Part shown: positions 1-11,529 of the stretch, one piece after another
How the letters are laid out: the number at the start of each line of letters is the position of its first letter
How positions within the stretch are numbered: the first letter of the stretch is position 1
Assembly (NCBI GenBank): GCA_963931925.1
Contig: OZ007569.1
Location: 47,310,101 to 47,374,100 of the forward strand
Direction of reading: 5' to 3'
DNA: 64,000 nucleotides
From: Onchidella celtica
Taxonomy: Eukaryota; Mollusca; Gastropoda; Systellommatophora; Onchidiidae
Made by a program: the position numbers and the translations under genes
The notes under the pieces: model-generated
Database searches by the model: none
What the model saw: only the letters and a program-made list of their open reading frames with translations
Told to the model about the DNA's origin: nothing

Positions 1-934
1 TCAATTTATCATTGAAATTTTGTCACCAGCACCTGTTCTTGTGCCAGTCACCCCCGACAAACACCTGTATTGCCAAACTAAGAAGCTTTCAGTTTGCACT
101 ATCTGATGCTGTTCGGTTATACCAGCCTAATGAAGCAACCACGGGCTTAGAATGACTTGCTTGGTTTGCGCAATATTGATACTTTAGCTTCCGGCTGAAG
201 ATTACCAAGTTTTAATTCAATATTTGAATGGTGTCCGGAAATTGATTTTAATCAGCGGTTGATATTCTCAGCCACGGCATGAGCTCTTCAGTAATTAAGG
301 ATTAGCAAACAGTCTGCCCCTGTCATAAAGGTGAGAAAATCTGTTTCTTTCTCCTTTACAATGTTTTTTGTTTTTTTTTTGTATTCACCAATCATATTAG
401 GCTTTATAACAATTTTAGCTGCTGTTGTATGTCCCGGCGTTTCTACTTTGTCATCATTTCCTTTTCTACTATTCAACGAGGAAACCTACCCAGATTTGCC
501 ATACGAATGTTTTTTGAAAGTGCCCCTATGTGTTTCCGAACAGGCTCGGAGGATTTGACTTCCAGATTTAGCACTGACACATAACAAGTTACGACAGTGC
601 CTCCAAACAAAGTTTTCGAAAACTGTTACTCTATTGGGAAGAGAGCTGTTACGCAATCTCTTTGTCGTTTCATAAAAGATTTAAGATAGAGACTAGGGTA
701 GCTTAAAGACTTAAACATTTCAGAACAGAGGGGGTATAGGCAACCTATAACGGTGCGCTAAGATACAATTTTTATTCAATTAAATAAGTGCGAATCACTT
801 ACAAGACGGAGTCCCGAACGCTATTGCCTTCTAAGTTAGACTTGGAAGTTTATGGTATTTATAATTGTTTGAGTGCTTTTCCATAGACCCATCATATCAT
901 TATGAACTCTGCGATAAAACCATAATATCATCAT
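1..934. other. Non-coding, nothing recognised
   Basis: AT-rich single-copy-looking sequence. Frames up to 75 codons occur on both strands but are low in coding character and lack splice context. I see no repeat, RNA gene or promoter signature. Confidence 0.5.
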
Positions 935-1165
935 ACTATAATGGAGCTAGAGGAAGCAATTAAAACTCTGTGACTACGTGACCAAAATTATGAAACTTTG
1001 TGTACTGCTTCCATTTTTGACAATCAGTTAATTGGACACATCATCCATTTTGGACAAAATTCAGCCCTTAGGAATATTTATTTGTTATTCTTTTAACCAA
1101 AAATTGTGAGATGCATTTCTGACGAGTAGAATTAAAAAGTGTGACAGGAAATTTGGTTTTTCGAG
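935..1165 (-). repeat. Dispersed repeat family A, copy 1
   Basis: Read on the minus strand, this stretch matches 16360-16595 (+) along most of its length. Shared blocks include a stretch ending in 'CACAAAGTTTCATAATTT', followed by 'GGTCACGTGGTCACA' or a close variant, and 'TAGCTCCATTATAGTA' at the end. A third, partial copy is inserted inside a MITE at about 22975-23130. No coding capacity is visible. It is probably a non-autonomous transposon, but I could not define termini or a target duplication. Confidence 0.6.
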
Positions 1166-1432
1166 ACTAGCCATAATCATGGAGGATGGATTTTTGTGCA
1201 GGTGGTCAGTAAACACGACTAGGCAAAAGCAGTGCAAGCCATTAGCCCCGGGATTTAATTAACTGGCAGCCATCAGAGACAGGTATGACTTTTCGTGACA
1301 ACATAGATTTTCAGGGCAACTGGGAGAACCTGTCAAAGAAAATGGTGCTCAGGACGAAACACGTAGGCAATTATTGAGTCAAGTTTATTTTGTCTGTTTT
1401 GACTCAAGAATTTAAGTTTCTTTGAATCAACT

Positions 1433-1717
1433 AGCGACCCACACGTATTTCAGTAGCGACACACACGTATTTCAATAGCGACACACACGTATTTCAGTAG
1501 CGACACACACGTATTTCAGTAGCGACCCACACTTATTTCAGTAGCGACCCACACGTATTTCAGTAGTGACCCACACTTATTTCAGTAGCGACCCACACGT
1601 ATTTCAGTAGTGACCCACACGTATTTCAGTAGCGACCCACACGTATTTCAGTAGCGGCACACACGTATTTCAGTTGCGACCCACAAGTATTTCAGTAGCG
1701 ACACACACGTATTTCAG
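1433..1717. repeat. 22-bp minisatellite, about 13 copies
   Basis: A head-to-tail array of a 22-bp unit close to 'AGCGACCCACACGTATTTC' plus 'AGT'. Copies differ at a few positions (ACCC or ACAC, ACGT or ACTT, AGCG or AGTG), so the array is moderately diverged. The first copy follows 'GAATCAACT' and the last runs into 'AGCCTCACTG'. No unique spacers separate the units. Confidence 0.95.
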
Positions 1718-4400
1718 CCTCACTGCTACTCGAGGTCCTCGTAGTCCATAAAAACGCGGCAAAACGAATTTGAGTCAGTGCAATATGGGCTTAAGGTAAA
1801 CTTGATCAATTTGCTTCATAGTAGACCAAAAAAAACAACATGTTAATTGAATTCTATAACAATAACACGAGTCATCAATAAACTCTACATTCCATTCTGC
1901 GAAATTGGCCCAGTGAGCATTACAGGATGAAGTGATTTTCAATAGGAAAGAACTGGGAAAATATGCAAAGGGCTGAGAAAGGACTTAAACCACTCGACAG
2001 GCCTGAACCCGGCTGTAGACTTGCTTATTTCCTATTTGTATTAATACATGTGGATACACGAATATATACACAGGCTGAAGGCGGACGAACATCTTGATGG
2101 GGCTAAGGTCCGCCAGCAGGAGGACAGCTCCCACCAATTTACATGTCATTGACTGTATAATGCCCACTTACAGTAGAACCACACGGAACGAGATAAAGCA
2201 CATATTTATTACACGTATCTACTTATGGCTTTATGAGTTTTCAAAGACTGACATGGGATTTTCACTACTTTTCTGGAGTCATCACTAACATGATATATAT
2301 ACTAAGCCCCAGTTTCAGTGACAAGGTAGCAAACTGCCTCATGAATATACAGTGAAAGGTGCTCGCAGAAAAAAAAAGAGTCAGTTTATAGAGATTGAGA
2401 GGAAGAATCTTATGGACATATTTTCTTCATCAAGCATAATTAGGTAAATCACTGTACATGCTTAAGCTTTCAATATAAAAGTAATGGTTTCTTGCTGCTT
2501 GATAAAAGAAAGTGAAATGGTTTTACAAGACATACATCACGTTTATGCTAAGCAGCAATTTGTTTGGTTTTGAGCAATTATTATACGATTATTTCTCTTC
2601 TATTGGCTTGGCTAATAGTCAATACTGGTCGCGCTGCTTTCTAACACCAGTTCTGAGCATATCATTACTTATTAATGCCTCATTCTTGCCACCTAGAAAG
2701 TCTGCATTTTTGCCTTGGTGTTACAACGGCTGGGTGTCTGTTCATCACAAATTCCGAGCGCCACAATCGATGTCGTTACTTTACAGACAAAACTATCACG
2801 ACTAGAACGCCGTGTCTCCCCGAGTCTCCGTGTCTCTGAGACCAACAATACGGCATATCACGTTGCCAAACCATACCATTCATCTTCATTACCAAACGCT
2901 CAGAATAACGTGTATTTCGATGCGAAGTCATGAAAACGCCATGAGCATTAAAAATTTAGCACAACATTGTGCAGTGTCTGATGTCACAATGAACCATATC
3001 AGGATCAAAGTGAAAGTCATCGATCGAGTCATGGATTATTATTCCTTTCTACTTCTTTCCATTTGTGTGCTTGTGGTAAAACGCCTAGTTGTATCAGAAA
3101 GCAAAAGCAACTACATGTATTAATTCTTCCACCCTTCCCAACCTTCTCTGCCAAAAGCGAAGTGAAGAACACATTAATGCTCGAGTCGCTGTCTCTAGGC
3201 GCATAGTGTGTTCAGTCCTGAGTGGATGTTTACTTTATAGGTCTGCTCTCTGGAATAAAAGCTTTGCCTCTGGGCATGAAAATCATACATTTGTGGTTTT
3301 GTATTAAGTTTTTGCTAGAGGCCTGGACAGAATTTCAAATTAATCATTTCCGAGTAAATAGTTCATTACTGTATAATATCTACTTGAATGACGGACCTCA
3401 GAAAATATGCTATTAAATGGGCGGGGATAACGTCTGGTAATGAACGCTAATCATCATCATTATTATCATGGAAGATTATAAATTTTCTTTAACTGAGAGG
3501 ATAAACCTAAATAATACTTTAAATCTCAACAAAGCCTTTCAAGCGTTTAGACAGTAATTAAGGAGCACCATCTTATGATAGGCATAGTCTAACAGGGGGC
3601 CTACAGGGTTCTGTAAAATCCCCGTTCGAATTTCAGTTCCAAAATTAAGCAAAATTAGCAAGACAGTCATCTTGTACCAGGAAACGAATGTGCGAGAAAT
3701 ACACGTTTTAAGAATCATGATGCCCACGGTCACGATGCATGAAATACAAACTGAATCTCTCAGCTTTCGCTCCTCGGGCTTAATAGACGATGCTTTCCTC
3801 AGTATCTTGATTGGCGTCCGTATGAACTGTTAAAGAAAGCAATATTTCCCGCGCTTTCCACCACTATTCACATATATATTAAGTGGCCCAGCTGGCGGAG
3901 ATTCCTGTCAGTTCCATATGTTTAGTGAACGCGGTCCGGCAAAAAGTATTTTTTTAAAAACAAAAGATGGGTAGGTAAAACCAGGAATATTTTACTGATA
4001 AAAATGCGGCGTTCAAAACTTGAGTTCAGCTTTTCAACTTGTCGTTGTTTAGTATAATCTGAGCGCGTACCCCCTACAGCATTCGTTCATTGCCAACTAC
4101 CTTATTTTTTAAAGAATTTTAGTGAATACCGCATGCTTTTAAGTGCTTGGGTTGTCTTTGGGTGTTCGGCGTGCGTTTTGCAACTCGCTTCTATGTATTT
4201 AAATCAATAATTTCTCTGCGCAATGGTCACTTCTGACCTATGGTATCAAAGACATACTGAGGCTTTGAAGCTGACCTGTGTCAACTGAAGTTTCAGAATG
4301 ACCTATGCTAATATTTCGCTTCAAGTCTCATACTTTTGTGAATTGGCGACTAAAGTCAACAGCGCCAGCAGTGGTCTAATCTCATCATCACGAAAGTCCA
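1718..4400. other. Non-coding, nothing recognised
   Basis: About 2.7 kb of mixed sequence without clear tandem repeats, terminal inverted repeats or convincing exons. Open stretches of up to 103 codons (for example 2812-3123 on the plus strand) have no recognisable domain or splice context and overlap other frames of similar length. Confidence 0.45.
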
Positions 4401-4414
4401 GTTGCCAAGGCAAC
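4401..4414. promoter_or_regulatory. RFX X-box-like inverted repeat
   Basis: The sequence GTTGCCAAGGCAAC is a perfect inverted repeat of GTTGCC and GGCAAC around two A's. This fits the RFX-factor X-box consensus (GTNRCC, 0-3 nt, RGYAAC), which in animals marks many ciliary gene promoters. No ciliary gene or start codon with coding support is visible nearby, so function is unproven. Confidence 0.35.
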
Positions 4415-4919
4415 GAATTATTTCCCAACATGTGACATTTCGTTACAACAGTTACCACACTGCGTCAGTAATTCCTCTAATTCCTTGTCACAGTTTACGG
4501 AAAGGAACTTTTTTTTCTTTTATTAAACCTTCTTGCGATTTGGGAAGGCGACAAAATGTAACGACTCAGAACGCAATCCTTGTGAATTACTGCAGCCAGC
4601 ATTTTCCCAAACGGTCACAAACAGACTTTTGAGATTTGCTGGCGAGGCTTCAAGACGATAAGAAAAGAGCAATAGAAAACAACCACAGTTTAGCTTTAAC
4701 GTTTTGCACACAGACGTAACGTGCTAATGAAATAGTAATGAAATAATTACAGCTCGTTTTTCCGGAAGTTGCAGAAGACCACAAAGACTCCAAATTGGTA
4801 GATAAAAGTTGGGTCGAATTGCCTTCTCTTTAAGTACGTAATTATGAAATCTCGACAAACTATTTGCCATGCAACTCCAGGAATTTGTCTCTGCATTTTG
4901 GAGAGTGCGAAGCTGTTTC

Positions 4920-5225
4920 ATGTTTGATTACTCATTTTGGACATTTGTGATTTGGCAAGAGATACAGATGAAAGATGCCTAAGCTTTTGCTATACCGTTT
5001 AGAATTTGCTTGTCGCCACTGGAAAATGTACCGATTATATCCTGGCGATTGAACTAATTAGAGCAGATCATTAGCGCATCAGTTCACTTCAGTACAAAGA
5101 TTTAGCTATTGATTTGAAGATAACTGCCACGGCTTAATCACATGATTTAATACGCGATGCAAGACTTAATGTTCGGAGTTTACTAGTTTGTTTCCAAGCA
5201 AATTGGCCGTATGTCATTTTAGATA
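4920..5225 (+). repeat. Repeat family B, copy 1 (decayed)
   Basis: This copy aligns with the minus strand of 12120-12490. Shared blocks include 'GGACATTTGTGATTT', 'CACTGGAAAATGTAC', 'CCTGGCGATTGAACTAATTA' and 'AAGATAACTGCC'. The reading frame that is open in the 12-kb copy is broken here by a stop just before the 'ACTGGAAAATG' block, so this looks like a dead copy. Confidence 0.6.
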
Positions 5226-5290
5226 ATTTTTCTGGGGGCAATCTGAGAGAAATCTGGGGGACGAGAGCACTGTGATACACTTTATCGTAA

Positions 5291-5314
5291 CAGGGAAAGA
5301 GAGAGAGAAAGGGA

Positions 5315-5350
<36 letters not shown>

Positions 5351-5365
5351 AAGAGAGCAAGAGAA

Positions 5366-5447
<82 letters not shown>
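5291..5447. repeat. (GA)n / (GAAA) microsatellite
   Basis: Imperfect GA and GAAA array. It creates artificial Ser-Leu and Arg-Glu frames on the two strands, which are not genes. Confidence 0.97.
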
Positions 5448-5449
<2 letters not shown>

Positions 5450-5565
5450 AGAGCTGTGTCAGATTTGAAATTGATACTGTATGCTGGAAATGAATTCATT
5501 TCATGCTTTAGGTAGGTCAAACCTTTTTTTTTTTAAAATTAGGAACATCTTTGTATGAATAGTAG

Positions 5566-5801
<236 letters not shown>

Positions 5802-6889
5802 ACCGTCACTGAATTGTACTTCCACCAACTAAACAGTCTCTAAGGCAGAAGCCTGTCTTCTAATTCTGAGGCAAAGTCTGTCCGTTTGAATGTGACATGT
5901 TTTCTTTTGACAGCCAGCCAATATTTCTCCAGAGACAGAAGAAGAAATGTTCAGAACACCGTTGTTCTTGGTTTGGCATGGTATGTAACATTTCCTCAGT
6001 GCCTGGAGGTACCAGGATTTCCTTCTTATGTCCGATAAAATTACATTTTCTTGTGATCATTATCAAAACGTTGCATTTGAAAAGCAAAGCTAAAAGAACT
6101 GGTAAAAGCCGTGTTTTTCCAATTGCTCGGTGTATACAGAACACGCCCGCTTGACATTCGGCTGTAAGACCCGCAAGCAATTTGTGGGTCAGTCTGTCTG
6201 CCGGACTACATGCCTCCCTTTCTCTCTTGCCGTTCCAGCATAATGAAAGTCTGATAACTCCGCTCTCAGACAGATCTCCACTTTCCGACGATACACTCAG
6301 AACACAGCGGTTACCTGCCTAGGAAGGCCAGCTTCATAGAAAAATGTCTATCCTATTATATAATTATGTCTTTACATACATTCATTACTTTCTGTATGAA
6401 AACAGCTTAAGGGATAGAAATGTTCCTTTCGCCCAATAGAACTGAAGTCCACTCATCTGATGTAAAAAAGCAAAAAGCAACAACTACAACAACAACGACA
6501 ACAACAAAGATTGCCGTTATTACATCTGTTGTAACACTCATGGTTCTTCCATAAATTAATTTCCCCTTCAAAATGATTCAGATTATGTTCCTTAGCTTGA
6601 TATCTGTTGACATTAATCAATACAATATGGAAGTTACTGGCGCATTTGTTAAATATTGAAAATCTTACCTAAGCTCTCACCCTAAAATTCTCTCTCCCAC
6701 CCCCCCCCCCCCCCGAAAAAAAACAACAACCCAAAACCCAGTGGTTAGCTGTTTTTACGACTTCCGTGTATGACGATCCTGTCAGGGGAATGACCACAAA
6801 CATTATTTATAGGAGTTGACATTGGTAAAAAAAATTCCCATGATATAGATGGTAGCCTGGCTGTAATGCTTACTTCTTTTTGTTTATGC
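5802..6889. other. Non-coding, nothing recognised
   Basis: Mixed sequence with a CAA-rich patch near 6475-6510 and a C16-type homopolymer followed by A's near 6699-6724. The opposing frames at 5860-6180 have no recognisable motif. Confidence 0.45.
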
Positions 6890-7060
6890 ATTTCAGACAG
6901 TGCCGTCTTAACGCAGGGGCCTCAAGGGTGTACGGGGGGGGGGAGGGGGGGGGGGGTATGCATGCACATTTACGGTGCCTTTGAAACAGGGGAGAAAATC
7001 CCGCCTCAGCCTGTTTTGTCTAGGGGCCCATAATGAAGTCAAGACGGCCCTTATTTCAGA
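6890..7060. mobile_element. hAT-type MITE with 8-bp target duplication
   Basis: The element spans 6898-7052 (155 bp). It begins CAGTGCCGTCTTAACGC and ends with the near-complementary CAAGACGGCCCTT. The 8-bp direct repeat ATTTCAGA sits on both sides (6890-6897 and 7053-7060), which is the size hAT transposases produce. The interior carries a long G-rich tract around 6936-6957. No coding capacity, so it is non-autonomous. One terminus has changed from CTG to CTT. Confidence 0.85.
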
Positions 7061-7824
7061 AATTATGTGTAAACGAACGTTGAATGGTAGTTTATAATAA
7101 TAAGTAAATGACTTGGACATTCTACAAAAGTTCTCACTCCGGACATTCGGCACTGAGGAGAAAGTAGTTCCCAGCAGAGGCTTGATATTGAGTGATCCGG
7201 ATATTTGGATCATCCAGTTCAAATAATCTGGATGTCTGAATCATGATCCGTATTTTTATATTAGACCAGTTAAGAAATCGGGTCGTGATCCTCGACCTCG
7301 GTTCTTACAGAGAAAAGGGTTTGTAGTTGACAAACTCGGTTATCTGGTCATCAATTGATGCACTCGCTTTTGTTTTGTTAGCAGACCTAGGTCAGAGAGA
7401 GGGGTCGGTAGTTAAATTCCATTCTGTTCTATCTCACGTTTTGTTCATTCATTCTACTGATATATGAGGGACAAATACAACTTTATTGCGCACGCTGGGT
7501 GGGTGTGGGGATCACACAAGAGGGGATAGATTTTTTTGTTTGTTTGTATCTTTAGGGCGGAGGCAGGGCTGGGAGATAAACTGTTTCATTAGTAACGAGC
7601 CTCTGATCTGCAGTTCAAATATAAGTCGGAGGCGGGTCATCCGCCTGTGTCCCTCAAGTGGACTAATCCGGATCTAGATTGATCCGTTTAAGTGGACATC
7701 CAAATCTTAAGCTGGACTCTCGCACAACACTAAGGGAAAGGTAAGAAAATACATGTTTGTGCTTTTCGGATGCGATAATTTCTCAGCAATATCAACATCA
7801 AATATACCAGGTTGATGATTGTAT
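7061..7824. other. Non-coding, nothing recognised
   Basis: Sequence with repeated 'GATCCGGAT'-like words at 7194-7240 and 7668-7690, which might be ends of an old element, but no target duplication could be found. No convincing exon. Confidence 0.4.
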
Positions 7825-7952
7825 CTAAATTTCTCTTTCTCTTCTTCGTTCAGTTTCAAATACTCGTAGTAGACCTCCAGACCGGTCTTGCCGATGAAGC
7901 TCGCCGTCCGCTGAACGTTCTTTGCCGATCCCCATAGTTTTACCCCGGCACT
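7825..7952 (-). pseudogene. Ty3/gypsy-type Gag remnant
   Basis: On the minus strand a frame opened by a stop at 7953-7955 carries an Ile-Gly-x-x-Gly-Leu-Glu-Val-Tyr core, followed after a few residues by an Asn-Glu-Glu-Glu-Lys run. This order matches the capsid-like Gag segment of many invertebrate Ty3/gypsy elements (an IG-x-x-GLE-x-Y helix pair followed by EEEK). Homology is recognised by eye only. The frame continues about 38 more codons to a stop without further Gag features, and no zinc knuckle, protease or RT is found nearby, so this is a short fossil. It lies about 110 bp from the solo LTR, but nothing shows that the two belong to one element. Confidence 0.4.
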
Positions 7953-8062
7953 TTAAATAGATTTGAAAGTCAGTCTTCGTAAATGTGTCCATCAAAATGA
8001 GGAGTAATATAATGACCAAGTTAATATTTGTATTTATGTATTTTTCGTGCATTTTTGAACTG

Positions 8063-9309
8063 TTAAGTGTCACGAGTGGAGTGAGCGATAGTTAATAATT
8101 ACGGGGGGAAAGGAGGAAAGTAAAATTAACGCACGTAGACAAGTAAGGAAAAGCGTGCGTGTTATGAGTGGTGGGGGTCTGAATGAGGCGAGAGCGCTGT
8201 ATTACTATCACTGCAAGTTAGAACGTCCTAAAGAGCGGACGCAAGAGAAAGCCCAGTGGGCGGACATAAGGGGAGCAGTCGGAAGACTAGTGAGAGAGTT
8301 TTTTCCAGTGATGACTGGTAGGTGAAACGATGATTGATAATTATGATTGATGTATTATATTCGTCTATTACCATGATGTAAATAAGTATATGTGAGGAAT
8401 GTGGAAGTCCTTGATATTGGATATAGCAATGTGCGCCATGAGCGATAGATGAAAGTTGAGTTCATGGATTTGTAGCACGAGTGAGTATTGTGTACTACGA
8501 TGGAGGTGTGTTACCGTAAGATGTTTGGTGAGTGAAATGTGAACTATTGTGTGTACGCTTCATGGGTTGTAAGGAGAGGTGGAGTGAATAGAAATGGTAT
8601 GGTATTATACCAATGTAATGTTATTCTTGTAGGTGTCGGGGAAGGGCCGAAGAGCCACCTCGGTGAGCACAGGGGATAGGCCAGCATAGGGCCGGGGCCC
8701 ACACATAGGCCAAGAGTGAGGCTGTCGGTGCAGGACAGTAGAGGCACATAAAGTCGTGGCAGTCTGGCCACGGACAGGGACGTAGATATGAGCGTGAATG
8801 TGCTAATGGAAATGATAATGTACTATTGCCACGTTGATGGGCTATTGAAATGATAATGTACTATTGCCACGTTGATGGGCTATTGAAATGATAAGGTACT
8901 ATTGCCATGTTGATGGGCTATTGAAATGATAATGTGCTATTGCCCTGCTGAGGTGCTAGTGGAATGCTCAGGTGTTATGGCAATAGGAAGGGGATATTGA
9001 GAGACTGCGGTGCCAGTGAATTATTAATGTGCTATTAAGACCCTGAGGGGAGAGGCTGAGGCCGAAGTGTCTTTAGGAAGTAACTACCGGGTTGTGGATC
9101 CGAGGAAGAGTGCATGTGGGAATAAGGCCGTTGTACGGCAGTTAAATTCAATAATATAATGTATGTAATTGCGCTATTATCTGTATAATTATGTTTAATA
9201 AATGTGTGAGTCTGATGGGTTGTTCTGTTAAGTGTTAAACTTGTTCGTTCGTGATTGTTGTCCTGTCATAACTTATTACATCTCCCAGTCTGGGATTTGT
9301 GACATTAAG
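8063..9309 (+). mobile_element. Solo LTR with 5-bp target duplication
   Basis: The LTR itself is 8068-9304 (1237 bp). It starts TGTCACGAGTGG and ends GATTTGTGACA, giving terminal inverted repeats TGTCAC/GTGACA. It is flanked by the direct repeat TTAAG (8063-8067 and 9305-9309). Five-base duplications and TG...CA ends are typical of Ty3/gypsy or Bel-type LTR retrotransposons. An AATAAA signal lies near 9198 on the plus strand, about 100 bp before the 3' end, which sets the orientation. No internal region or second LTR is present, so the element was probably reduced by LTR-LTR recombination. Confidence 0.88.
8802..8952. repeat. 38-bp minisatellite inside the LTR, about 4 copies
   Basis: A unit reading roughly GCTATTGAAATGATAATG then TACTATTGCCACGTTGATGG repeats about four times, with the last copy degenerate. 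It lies in the upstream (U3-like) two thirds of the solo LTR, where repeat-number variation can change promoter or enhancer content. Confidence 0.9.
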
Positions 9310-9725
9310 AACGCCGCGCCCAAGCAGTGCTTCGTATGTCTAAATCCAGGCATACCCTATGCATTTTAAATCCCATTTTGAATTAATTCCCTAGATTACT
9401 TTCACAGGAACTAAATTACTTCCGGCCCATGAAATGGTATCATTTGAAAGTTTGTTAGTTTTCACCTTCCCTGATATAAAAGTGCAGGTTTTTTTTGACA
9501 CAACCTGTGGCTAATTATGGTGCTCAATGCCAGACTCACCAACCTGTTTGGGTGTTTGATCGGTAATCAAATAGCCCAGGGCGATGCACAAAAAATGAAC
9601 TCCTTATCTCTCACACTGTGGCCTGAACGAACAAATGTTATGGAAGTTCTTTGATCACAAGAATTCCTCATCTGGACAGTTCCGCTGCTAAGTCGGTAGG
9701 AGCAAATTTTTGTTGAAGGCATTTG
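9310..9725. other. Non-coding, nothing recognised
   Basis: Short spacer between the solo LTR and the next MITE. No exon, repeat or regulatory signature stands out. Confidence 0.45.
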
Positions 9726-9972
9726 GCGACCTTAGTTTCTTATCTGTTTCAAGTTCACGTTTTGCACAACTGAGAAATCCGACATTAGATGCGGCTTTAG
9801 TATGACGATAAGGAGTTAGAGTAAATCGGAACTGTGAAACAGCTAGATAAGTGCCACAACACATTTGAAACAACTGCCAAAGTGTGCATTTTGTATACCT
9901 CTTCTACATATTATTAAAATATTTCCAGTTTTTCGGAAAAATGGAGATAGAACAAACAAGAACTTAACCCGC
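9726..9972. mobile_element. GCGACC MITE family, copy 1
   Basis: A roughly 247-bp element starting GCGACCTTAGTTTCTTATC and ending in a near-complement (GAACAAACAAGAACTTAAC). The interior blocks 'AAATCGGAACTGTGAAACAG', 'AAGTGCCACAA' and 'CTTCTACATA' recur in four other copies at 12661, 22893, 33983 and 46801. No open frame is preserved between copies, so it is non-autonomous. Confidence 0.85.
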
Positions 9973-10145
9973 GATTTGCTACGCCCAATGTTAGAAATCA
10001 ACGAAACTGTTCAGCTTTGGTTGTCGCTGATAAAGCGGCATGAAATCGCCTTTGTGGCAGCCGTTTTGAACGAATCGTCGTCTTCAAATTTATTAAACAT
10101 TGCTGAATTTGGCTAATAATACTCAAGTCTTACAGACCACTAGAC

Positions 10146-10314
10146 CAGTGTTTCTCAAGGTGAGGCGTGGCAATATTATTTTGGTGGGGCATGGGACTTC
10201 AGAATGAAGCGTAGGGATATACTTGTACACCAACTTTGTTCGACCGTGTCGGGGCGAGCGTTTTGGAAAATTGAAGTGGAGCGTGGGACCAAAAAAAATA
10301 ATTGAGAAACACTG
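10146..10314. mobile_element. hAT-like MITE (CAGTGTTTCTCAA ends)
   Basis: A 169-bp element with inverted ends CAGTGTTTCTCAA and TTGAGAAACACTG, the classic form of hAT termini. The flanking 8-mers agree at only about five of eight positions, so the target duplication has decayed. There is no coding capacity. Confidence 0.75.
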
Positions 10315-10613
10315 CTCAAGATGACATACTGGGTTTTGTCAAGCAATAACAACAAAAGAGAATGTTACATTTTACTTTTGGTTTTAAAAAAGCTGCATGT
10401 ACTCGGGAAATCAAACATGCTGCGTCGGCATGCGCAATGAGATTATGGCGGCAGAGGGGTCTGGTTGCCTTACTGCGCAATGCAGGGTAATTGTGCATAT
10501 CTGCCTTAGGTTGTCTCCTGGCGCCCCCACTTTTCCTATGTAAATCTCAAGGGTGATCAGAATTGTCTTTTTCTTTCTCTCCCTTTCTTTCTTTTTAGGC
10601 CCCTAATTGTTGC

Positions 10614-10632
10614 CGGGGGGGGGGGGGGGGGG
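10614..10632. repeat. Poly-G tract
   Basis: A run of about 19 G's. Similar G or C homopolymers recur near 6700, 6936, 14012, 21729, 27961, 46388 and 55773. They are candidates for G-quadruplex formation and for assembly or sequencing length error. Confidence 0.9.
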
Positions 10633-10779
10633 AGGAATTCTGTTGCATTTGCAAGTTACAACAGAGTGACCGAATTTTCTAAATTACGTTATGAGTCTTC
10701 CTGATAATGCCCAGGATCTAATCAGTGTTAAAAATTTATGACGTTGATCTCTGGAATTATTATCACCGAGTACCACTGA

Positions 10780-10990
10780 TGGCGCACCGAGTTTTAGGTC
10801 CGTTTTGTCTCGTTTTTAGATGGTGGGTTATAGAGTTAAACATGACTTGGCCTGTTGGCGAGACCTTCACAAGTCTGACCAAAACCTGGGCCGTCAAATC
10901 TGTCTTGAGTCAGCTGACTGAAAGAAAGAGCTCGCGCACTGTACTGAGTACACACAGGCGTTAAGGCAGACTAGACACTGTAGTGCACCA
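10780..10990. mobile_element. MITE family X, copy 1
   Basis: Ends GGCGCACCGAG and GTAGTGCACC are imperfect inverted repeats. The interior block 'CTGTCTTGAGTCAGCTG' followed by 'GAAAGA' and 'CGCGCACTG' is shared with copies at 22659-22860 and 41730-42023. Copies are clearly diverged and no reading frame is conserved. Confidence 0.7.
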
Positions 10991-11370
10991 CAGCTTCCAG
11001 ATGGGCTGTTTGTTTAGTGCTCGATTGCATGCCTGTATCAGACGTCTTTTAAAATGAATGTCGAATGATGTTGTTCCTATCTTTGAAAATAAATTGCTTT
11101 TTTTAATCATCAGAACTAAACAAAACAAAACCACCCCAGAACAACGCATATCTCATGTGATAGATGATCCCCAGCTGCAATCTCTGCAGTTTCCAACGAA
11201 TATTGGACTGAGTTTGTTATTTTCCTTCTTGGCTTGGAAAGTGATCATGTAAGATAACTCGTGTACAGTTAAATTCTTTCCCCTTTATTTTGAACGATAG
11301 AGTTAGCCCCCTTGATTAAATCCCTGAACTTTTGTAGACAAAAATCTTTCCAATGGCAAAATAAAAACAG

Positions 11371-11424
11371 AGAGAGAGAGAGAGGGAGAGAGAGAGAGAG
11401 AGCGGAGAGAGAGTGAGAGGGAAG

Positions 11425-11462
<38 letters not shown>

Positions 11463-11468
11463 GAGGGA

Positions 11469-11527
<59 letters not shown>
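11371..11527. repeat. (GA)n microsatellite
   Basis: Long GA array with occasional GG and GT interruptions; the final 60 bases are nearly pure. Confidence 0.98.

Positions 11528-11529
<2 letters not shown>

Noticed and set aside
1433-1717. Possible CRISPR-like array
   Set aside because: Units are contiguous with no unique spacers, and the sequence is animal DNA; it is a minisatellite.
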